Assembly: GCF_000019705.1 (NCBI RefSeq)
Contig: NC_011260.1
Coordinates: 1-52,772, forward strand
Direction of reading: 5' to 3'
Origin: Borrelia recurrentis A1
Lineage (GTDB): Bacteria > Spirochaetota > Spirochaetia > Borreliales > Borreliaceae
DNA length: 52,772 nucleotides
Positions 46,446 through 52,772 of this stretch are shown here, piece by piece. Below the pieces are notes generated by a model. It saw nothing but the letters and a program-made list of their open reading frames with translations. It did no database searches and had not been told where the DNA came from. The stretch's first letter is position 1. Every line of letters begins with the position of its first letter. A program made the position numbers and the translations under genes.

Positions 46446-47302
46446 ACTTGAATAAAAGGGTAGGAGAACATTTTAAGAAGGTCGGAGAAGGACTTACAAC
46501 AACTAAGAATAAGTTAAACGAGTTAAAAGTTAAAATATCTGAAGTTAAGAATGTTGATGGGAGCACAATTAAAATTGTTGAGGATGCGATTAAAGGAACA
46601 AATGATGTTTTTGATAAATTAATTGCGGCATTATTTAAACTTGCTGGTGTAATTAATGATGGTAGTCCAATTGGTGATGTTAATTTTAGTGGTGCTCCTA
46701 CATCAGCTGATAAGGATGGAGTTGAGGCAATTGTTGTAGAATTTAAAAAAATAATTGAGACTGCTACTAAGTCTGGTATAAAGATTAATACTGGTGATGC
46801 TGGTGCTAAAGTGGATAATGGCAATGGAATGAAGGTAGTGGTTCACAATTCTCAAGCTGATGCTGGTGCTGGTCCTAAATTAGCAGATGAAATAGCTAAA
46901 GCAGATCTATGGGCAATGATTGATAAGATTAAAAATGCTAAAATGGATGGGAATGCTTTTGATGCTGCTAGTGCAGAGGCTGGTGCACTTGCTTTTGGTG
47001 GTAATACTCAGAATGATAATGGTACTGAAAAGACTAATGCTGACTTAGCAGCTGCGGTAGCTCTTAAGGCAATGGTTAAAAAGGGTAAGTTTGATTCTCA
47101 GGCTAATGAAGTTGTAGAGGTTAAAGCAGCAGGAGTAAGTGCGGTAAATAAGGTATTAGGGATATTGGATATAATAATTAAGAAAACAGTAACAAATAAT
47201 TTATAGAAAGTAAGAGAAGTATTTCAAGGAATAAAATATTCTGATACTAGTGGGAGTGAGGCTAGTCAATCTGATGCTACTCACACTACAGCTCCTAAAT
47301 AA
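46446..47302 (+). pseudogene. Gamma-type vlp, 5'-truncated with nonsense codon
   Basis: Begins at NKRVGEHFKKVGEGLTTTKN; the first about 70 residues and leader are missing. Open through [59 protein letters not shown] and [20 protein letters not shown], then TAG at 47204-47206 and, in frame, KVREVFQGIKYSDTSG to TAA at 47302. It matches the gamma gene at 25122 along its length. Confidence 0.85.
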
Positions 47303-47423
47303 ACAATATAAACGGTGATTAATAAATTAAATTATTTATCGCTGTATTCGTCTTATTTTTTTGTCTTACTAAACTTAGAAGAAAGTCAAATAAAAATAAA
47401 AATAAAATAAGGAAGCGAAAAGA

Positions 47424-48491
47424 ATGAAGAGAGGGAAAAAAGTAGAGGGGGAAAAGAAGAGTAATATTAATGATGGTGGTGGTGATGGGATGTAATAGTG
47501 GGGGAGTAGCAGGAGGAGAAGGAGGAACAGGAGGAGACGGGGAGAGGATTAAGTGGCGCAATGATGGAAGTAGGGAGGAGTGCAGAGAATGCATTTTATG
47601 CATTTTTAGAGTTAGTGTCGGATGTATTGGGATTTAATGTGAACACAACTACAAAGAAAGAGGATGTAGGAGGATATTTTAACAGCCTAGGTGTGAAACT
47701 TGGAAAAGCATCAGAAGACTTAGAAGAAGTAGCAAAAAAATCAGCAGATAGTTCTAAATTTCAGGAAATTAGAGGGGCAGTTGATGAGGCTAAGGCTTAC
47801 TTTAAGCAAATTAAAAGGGCATGTAGAATCTTTAGGACAAGTTGGCGATACTAATGTAGTAGGTTATGCAAATAATGTTCAGGGTACAGGAACAGCTCCA
47901 GACGATGCTCAGTTAAAAGAAATGTTTAGGGCATTAAAAGGAATAGTGAAGATAGCAACAGATGTGGGTGTTAAAGCATTAGAAGCTGGAGCTACAACAT
48001 TAACAGTAAATGGAGTAGATAATAAGGATGGAGCTAAGATATTGGCTACAAGTGGTGGTAATCCAGCAGCGACAGATGCAGGTAAAGCCGCAATAATATT
48101 AGCAGCAGTAAGTGGAGAGGAAATTTTAAAATCAATAATTGAATCACAAGAAAGTGATGCAGCACTAACAGCTAATGCAGATGGAAATACAACTTCATTG
48201 AAATTTGCTAAAGGAGGATCAGATGCTCATCTATCAAATAGTGCTAATCCAAAAGCCGCAGCAGTAGCAGGGGGAATAGCTTTACGTTCATTGGTTAAGA
48301 CAGGTAAACTAGGAGCAGGCGCGGCAGCTAATAATGCAGGAGGAGAGAAAGAAGTACAAAGAGTAGGAGCAACTGCAGTAAATAAGTTATTAGTAGCAGT
48401 AGAAGGTGTGATTAAGAAGACAGTAAAGAATATTCTTGAGAAAGCAAAAGAAAAAATAGATGAAGCAAGAAAGCCAAAAACATCAGAGTAG
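47424..48491 (+). pseudogene. Beta-type vlp with three frame breaks
   Basis: ATG 47424 after AAGGAAGCGAAAAGA is one base out of frame with VVVMGCNSGGVAGGEGGTGG. An extra G in GACGGGGAGAGG (intact form GACGGGAGAGG at 37018) breaks the join to the body. SAENAFYAFLELVSDVLGFN follows to about 47790, where an extra T (GGCTTACTTT) shifts again; from there VESLGQVGDTNVVGYA, ALKGIVKIATDVGVK, VSGEEILKSIIESQES, AGGIALRSLVKTGK and VNKLLVAVEGVIKKTVKNI are open to TAG at 48491. Confidence 0.85.
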
Positions 48492-48535
48492 TAAATAAGA
48501 CAAATATCTAGAATTAGATTATTTAGGAATAAGAT

Positions 48536-48577
48536 TGGAAGGTAAGCTTAGAGATGTATCTAGGTTTCCTTCTTTTT
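48536..48577 (+). terminator. Imperfect hairpin terminator after beta vlp
   Basis: GGAAGG ... CCTTC outer arms with TTAGAGA/TATCTAGG inside, then TTTTTTG. Similar to the structure at 51445. Confidence 0.45.
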
Positions 48578-48604
48578 TGTTGTAAGGAAAAGAAGGAAGC
48601 ACGT

Positions 48605-48989
48605 GTAATAAGGAATAAAATAAAAAACATAAAAGCGATAATAATAACTTTATTTTTAATAATAGGATGTAATGGCTTTAGCTAAGGGTACTACTGTTGC
48701 TAATGATGATCAACGTAAAAAAAGATGCATTTATTGCAGGAGGAATAGCATTGAGAGGGATGGCAAAAGAAGGGAAATTTATTGTAAAGGAGATTGAGGA
48801 TAGGAAAACAGGCGCTGAATCTGCAAAGGGAGCAGCAGCAAAAGCAGTAAATAAGGTATTAAGTACATTGATTATAGGATTATAGCGATCAGGAATAAAC
48901 AGGAATAAAGTGGATGAAGGATTAAAGGAGATTAATAAAGTGTTAGGAGAGATTAAGAAGGAGAAGGTTCTGAAGTTAAGGTTAATTAA
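48605..48989 (+). pseudogene. Delta-type vlp: leader joined to 3' end, non-purine leader
   Basis: A lipoprotein leader of different style is read from about 48605: RNKIKNIKAIIITLFLIIGC then NGFS-stop. It is joined to the delta 3' region: [36 protein letters not shown]-stop, then after a break NKVDEGLKEINKVLGEIKK to VKVN-TAA. The body between is deleted. The leader resembles the MTLFMVL-type signal I remember from expressed vlp/vsp genes more than the purine-rich leaders of the array. Confidence 0.7.
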
Positions 48990-49042
48990 TAGGTGAATTA
49001 TTATGTAGTGAGATATATTAAAGTTATTAGATAAGAAGGTTA

Positions 49043-49070
49043 GAAAGGGAACAAAGAAACTCTCTTTTTT
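49043..49070 (+). terminator. Weak hairpin terminator
   Basis: GGGAAC-AAAGAAA-CTCTC with T-run; degenerate version of the GAGAGC class, downstream of the 48605 relic. Confidence 0.35.
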
Positions 49071-49204
49071 TATTTGCAGTATTGTATGTGTTATATAAAT
49101 TATATTGTATATAAGTCATCTTTTTTTGCTTCTGTTATTCCAAGATCTCGCTTTTTTAAAGCTATAAAAAGGCGAGAAAAAAGAAAAACAAGGAGGCGAA
49201 AAGA

Positions 49205-50163
49205 ATGAAAAGAGGAATAAAAGGAGAGATGATAAATAGAGTGATGATAATGATGATGGTGGTGGTGGTGATGGGATGTAATAGTGGGGGTAGAGATCCA
49301 GAGAAAGTATTTTTGAGTGAGATGGTAAATTTAGGGAAAGGATTTTTGGACGTTTTTGTAAGTTTTGGCGATATGATTACAGGGACATTGGGGATAAAGG
49401 CAGAAACAAAGAAAAGCGATATTGGGGCATATTTTACTAAGATTGAGAATACTATGAAGATAGTGAAAGGTAAATTAAGTAAAATTTTAGAAGAACATGG
49501 AAGTTATGAGAAAGTGAAAGGTAAGGTAGAGGAATTTATTGGAAGGATAGGGAAGATTGAAGAAGGAGCAAAGGAAGCAGCTAGTGGTGCTATTGGTGAT
49601 GTAATAGGGAATGCTAAGAAAGGTGAAAATGCTAAACCAGCAGAAGCAGCAGGAAGTGTTAATAAATTAGTAAAAGGAATTAGAGAAATAGTTGAGGTGG
49701 TTTTAAAGAAGGGAGAAGGAGATCCAAATGCTACTAAAACCGGAGAAACAGAGCAAAAATCAATAGGTAAGTAAGTGGATCTGATATATTACAAGCTATT
49801 GCTCATTCTGATAATGTTACTGCGGAAGTTGGAATTGAACAAGCAAAGAATGCAGCAGAGATTGCTATTGCTAAATCTGAGGCTTCTAAAGAGATTAAAG
49901 AGGAATCAGCAAAGAAAGATGCAGTAATAGCAGGAGGTATAGCATTAAGAGGAATGGCAAAAGATGGTAAGTTTGTGGCTAAAAGTGATGAGGATAAATC
50001 AGCTAATGCAATCAATGGAGCAGTGGCAAGTGCGATAAATAAGGTGTTAAGTACGTTGACAATAGCAATCAGGAATACAGTGGATGAGGGATTGAAAGGG
50101 ATTAATGAAATATTAGGAGGAATTAAACAAGGAGAGAATCCTGTTGCTAAAGTTAGTGAATAA
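49205..50163 (+). pseudogene. Delta-type vlp with internal deletion and stop
   Basis: ATG 49205 after AAGGAGGCGAAAAGA is in frame with a proper signal: MKRGIKGEMINRVMIMMMVV then VVMGCNSGG. The body runs DPEKVFLSEMVNLGKGFLDV to EQKSIGK-TAA (49772-49774). There the sequence jumps from the IGKLF block to the VSG(S)DILQAIAHSD block, skipping about 50 codons and shifting the frame; the join lies at ATAGGTAAGTAAGTGGA, where both parents have similar sequence. The rest is open: IALRGMAKDGKFVAK, NKVLSTLTIAIRNTVDEGLK to TAA at 50163. Confidence 0.85.
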
Positions 50164-50207
50164 GAGAAATTAATAATATTTATAATATAACTTGAGGTAA
50201 TTAGTTA

Positions 50208-50233
50208 AGAGAGCTTATTTAGCTCTCTTTTTT
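50208..50233 (+). terminator. Hairpin terminator after delta vlp
   Basis: AGAGAGC-TTATTTA-GCTCTCT (50208-50228) then T-run. Confidence 0.75.
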
Positions 50234-50313
50234 ATTTGCCAATATTAAAGCATCTTTTTTTTCTTTTAATCCTTAGAAGAAAGTCAAATAAAAAAAACAA
50301 GGAGGCGAAAAGG

Positions 50314-51407
50314 ATGAAGATAGGAATAAAAGGTGAGATGATAAATAGAGTAAATAGAGTGATGATAATGATGATAGTAGTGGTGGTGATGGGATGTAAT
50401 AGTGGGGGAGTAGCAGAAAAGGAGAAGGGACAGGAGGAGGAGACGGGAGAGGATTAAGTGGAGCAATGATGGAAGTAGGGAGAAGTGCAGAGAGGGCATT
50501 TTATGCATTTATAGAGTTAATGTCAGATGTATTGGGATTTACTGCGAAAGTGGATACAAAGAAGAGTGATGTAGGAAATTATTTTAATAGTCTAGGTGTT
50601 AAATTAGGAGAAGCGATGAAAGAGTTGGAAGAGGTAGCAAAAAAATCAGAGGTAGGTGTTGGGAAAGAGGAAGAATCAAAGGATGAAAAGAATGCAATTA
50701 GAGAAGCAGTTGATGCAGCTAAGGGAGTTTTAGATACATTAAAAGGACATTTAGAATCTTTGGGTAAGGTAGGTGATGCAAGTGTAGTAGGTGATGCAGC
50801 ATCTAATGCCCAAGGAGTAGCAGCAAATACAGATGAATTGAAAAAAGCATATAGTGCATTAAAAGGGATAGTGGATACATCTGTTGAAAAAGGTGTTGAA
50901 AAGCCAAAAGCGGGAGATGTAGCAGTAAAAGTAGGGAGTGCAGATAATAAGGAAGGAGCTAAAATTTTAGCAGCAGGAGCTAATGCAGGAGCAGCAGTGG
51001 GAGAAAAAGCAGCAGCAATAGTATCATCAGTAAGTGGAAAAGAAATATTGGCAGCTATTGTTAAGTCAGGAGAAGGAGATGCAGCTGAAGCAATAGCAGC
51101 AAATGTAGATGGCACTACAAGTGCACTAAAGTTTGCTAAAGGAGGTCCTGTAGCTAATTTAGCACAAGGGACGGCGTTAGCAGGTGCAGTGAGTGGGGGA
51201 ATAGTTTTACGCTCTTTGGTTAAGGGTGGTAAATTGGCTGCTAATGATAATGATGATGATAAAGTAGTACAATCAGTGGGAATAAGTGCAGTAAATAAAC
51301 TGTTAGTAGCAGTAGAAGATATAATTAAAAAGACAGTAAAGAATGTGCTTGGAACAGCAAAACAAAAAATAGATGAAGCAAGAGTTTCAAAAAAAGAAAG
51401 TCAATAA
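50314..51407 (+). pseudogene. Beta-type vlp, frame broken between lipobox and body
   Basis: ATG 50314 after AAGGAGGCGAAAAGG gives a good lipoprotein signal (MKIGIKGEMINRVNRVMIMM then IVVVVMGCNSGGV) that continues AEKEKGQEEETGED-stop. The body is in another frame from 50466: MMEVGRSAERAFYAFIELMS, DVLGFTAKVDTKKSDVGNYF, HLESLGKVGDASVVGD, VSGKEILAAIVKSGEGD, SGGIVLRSLVKGGK, VNKLLVAVEDIIKKTVKNVL to TAA at 51407. The break is in a GGAG-rich run (expected GGGDGRGLSGAMM), so one indel separates it from a full gene. Confidence 0.87.
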
Positions 51408-51444
51408 AATAATAGTAATATTTAAATTACTTAAAAGTAATATT

Positions 51445-51487
51445 AGAAGACAAGCTAGAAACTAGTTTAGTTTGCCTTCTTTTTTGT
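51445..51487 (+). terminator. Hairpin terminator after the last beta vlp
   Basis: AGAAGACAAGCTAG and CTAGTTTAGTTTGCCTTCT form an imperfect stem followed by TTTTTTG. Confidence 0.5.
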
Positions 51488-51654
51488 TGTAAAGAAAGAT
51501 AAGAAGTGAAATGTAGTTAAAAAAATTTAAATGAGTTGACGTTGCTCTAAAAATATGAAAATAAGGGGGAGAAGTAATGCAGGTTTTACTAAGAGTTTCA
51601 TTTTTGATAAAATTCAGTTGGTAAGTTTTGTCCACTAAGAAAGATAATTATAAA

Positions 51655-51790
51655 ACTTTAAAGGTTGAATCGGCTAAGGTAAATGTTTCAATTGGAGCTG
51701 GAATATTAAGAGCTATTGCTAACTTTGTTAAAGTTAAATTTTAATAATATTGAGGTAGCTAAAGATATTGTAAGTATTGCTATCTTATAA
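51655..51790 (+). pseudogene. Heavily decayed delta-vlp scrap
   Basis: ESAKVNVSIGAGILRAIANF corresponds to the delta block KASASIGAVSGADILQAIAKS, and EVAKDIVSIAIL to the AAEIA block, with frame breaks and no other recognisable part. It marks the end of the archive. Confidence 0.45.
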
Positions 51791-51947
51791 TAATTTATTC
51801 ATATTTATTAATCAAAGATTTGTCTTGTCTTTAGTACGATATTTATGCCATTAAAATTAAAAGAAGTAAAATTACTCTTCTATATATCTTATATATAAAA
51901 AATACATGAAACTTACGAAGAATCAATATCTTGCATACTAATATAGT

Positions 51948-52042
51948 ATTTAGGGTTTGTTATTAAGTAAAATAAGTGAATTTAGTTGATGTTCACGATA
52001 CGAAGATATTAGAAAAGATTTGTTTTTGTATTTTGTGAGTTT
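51948..52042. repeat. Direct repeat shared with the left end, copy B
   Basis: Same orientation as 1425-1512. On the minus strand it contains the end of the decayed gene at 51993-52690. Confidence 0.65.
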
Positions 52043-52690
52043 TTTTATAGGAAATAATACCCATTTGTTTTAGATTTAGGTTAATGTATGATTTGAGAGT
52101 ATGTATGTCTTTGTTAGAGTTTTGCTCAAGAAAAGAAGATTCAATTAGATTAGCAATAGTAGACTGTAATTCATTATTGTTATTTTTAAAAATAGTAAAT
52201 TTGCAGTATTATGTATACGTAAATTTTCAAATGAATTAATAAAAATTAAGTTTTCAAGACTATTTAGTGAAGTAGGTTTACTTACAAGTTTGATACTTTT
52301 GTATTTTGGATGTTTTAAAATGGATTCATAAAAGTAAGAATTGTCCTTTTTGTTTAGAGATTGAAGAATAATAGAATAAATATATTCTAAATGTTTAGTA
52401 GTTATATTAGCAAGAAATAATTTTTTGAGAATACGATTAAGTTTTATATAAATAATATTATAGTATCATGTGTATAATTAGTGATAGTAAAATTTTTTTT
52501 GGTGAATTGAGATAATGGAATACCAGAAGAAAGCAAGATGCCTATTGCTTTAAGTTCTGTACTATTTGATATTAAGATATGATTTGTACAAAAATTAACA
52601 ATTTCTTTAGAATTTATTTCAATTATATTATTTGTACTATTGTTAAATATGATTTCATCATTTTTTTGATGTTTGATTTTTTAAAAAATT
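51993..52690 (-). pseudogene. Unidentified plasmid gene, at least two frameshifts
   Basis: Minus-strand coding can be stitched together: DEIIFNNSTNNIIEINSKEI, ELKAIGILLSSGIPLSQF and NFTITNYTHDTIIL, then in a second frame KLNRILKKLFLANITTKHLE, SYFYESILKHPKYKSIKLVS and NSLENLIFINSFENLRIHNT, then in a third ELQSTIANLIESSFLEQNSN, LKSYINLNLKQMGIISY to TGA at 51993. About 230 residues in all. I do not recognise the family; the AIGILLSSGIPLSQF segment is faintly like the TGLR region of tyrosine recombinases but lacks the Arg. The 5' end is lost toward the contig end. Confidence 0.5.
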
Positions 52691-52772
52691 TTTTTATACT
52701 AATCATTTTAAATAAATATAGATCTGTTTTTAAAAAATAGTAAACTTTGTATTTTTTTGGGTACTTTCCGAG
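52691..52772. other. Contig end with telomere-box-like TATACTA
   Basis: TATACTA (52695-52701), the complement of the TAGTATA box of Borrelia hairpin telomeres, is followed by AATCATTTTAAATAAATATA. Beyond it TTTTTAAAAAATAGTAAAC loosely resembles the reverse complement of the sequence upstream of the box (TTTTTTAAAAAATCAAAC), as if a read had gone through a hairpin with errors. In AT-rich DNA this may be chance. Confidence 0.3.

Noticed and set aside
36901-51407. Regularly spaced repeats in the archive considered as a CRISPR array
   Set aside because: Repeats are gene-sized cassettes with terminators, not 20-40 bp repeats with unique spacers; no cas genes.

Overview
ORGANISM AND KIND OF MOLECULE. 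The DNA is AT-rich and almost every recognisable gene belongs to Borrelia plasmid families: vlp and vsp surface lipoproteins (antigenic-variation genes of relapsing-fever Borrelia), Bdr coiled-coil proteins, Mlp lipoproteins, the four-gene plasmid-maintenance cassette PF57/62-PF50-PF32(ParA)-PF49, and relics of a cp32-like prophage (terminase subunits, ERF annealing protein, SSB, tyrosine recombinase). I read it as a plasmid contig of a relapsing-fever-group Borrelia; the species cannot be fixed by eye. No rRNA, tRNA or CRISPR was seen. Vlp subfamily names (alpha, beta, gamma, delta) are assigned from remembered signatures: alpha = FLNVFTSF, beta = GRSAE.AFYAF, gamma = KVGEHFK, delta = VFLSEMVNLGKGF.

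LAYOUT. (1) 1-3041: an error-rich vlp 5' fragment, a conserved spacer, bdr, and a decayed IS200/IS605 element (tnpA and tnpB divergent, omega-RNA-like end). (2) 3049-3830: the ghost of a partition cassette with internal deletions. (3) 4198-7557: a Mlp-like lipoprotein and a complete partition cassette (locus b). (4) 8261-28597: a roughly 20-kb imperfect palindrome. Reading inward from each side come vsp, a delta-vlp fragment, gamma-vlp, bdr, terL, terS, then Mlp/S2-like lipoproteins and a tyrosine recombinase; in the middle are ERF, a second partition cassette (locus c, 15588-18558) and phage relics including SSB. The outer 1.9 kb of the arms is almost identical; the inner parts have diverged. 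(5) 28788-32709: delta and alpha vlp, bdr, and a vlp-like scrap with a triplet microsatellite. (6) 33122-35933: a third partition cassette (locus d), its PF49 broken by a stop, preceded by a 23-bp perfect inverted repeat. (7) 36901-51790: a one-directional silent archive of vlp and vsp cassettes, each with a purine-rich leader and most with a hairpin terminator. (8) 51993-52772: a decayed unidentified gene and a possible telomere-like motif at a noisy end.

HOW IT WORKS TOGETHER. The vlp/vsp genes look like an archive: bodies are mostly open, but the leader before the lipobox Cys is usually out of frame, untranslatable or missing. This fits donors for gene conversion into an expression site elsewhere. 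Three different ParA/PF32 alleles plus a ghost fourth cassette mean the replicon is a fusion of several plasmids, or a chimeric assembly. Many disabling changes are single-base indels, often in homopolymers, so some pseudogene calls could be sequencing error; the nonsense substitutions and large deletions are harder to explain that way.
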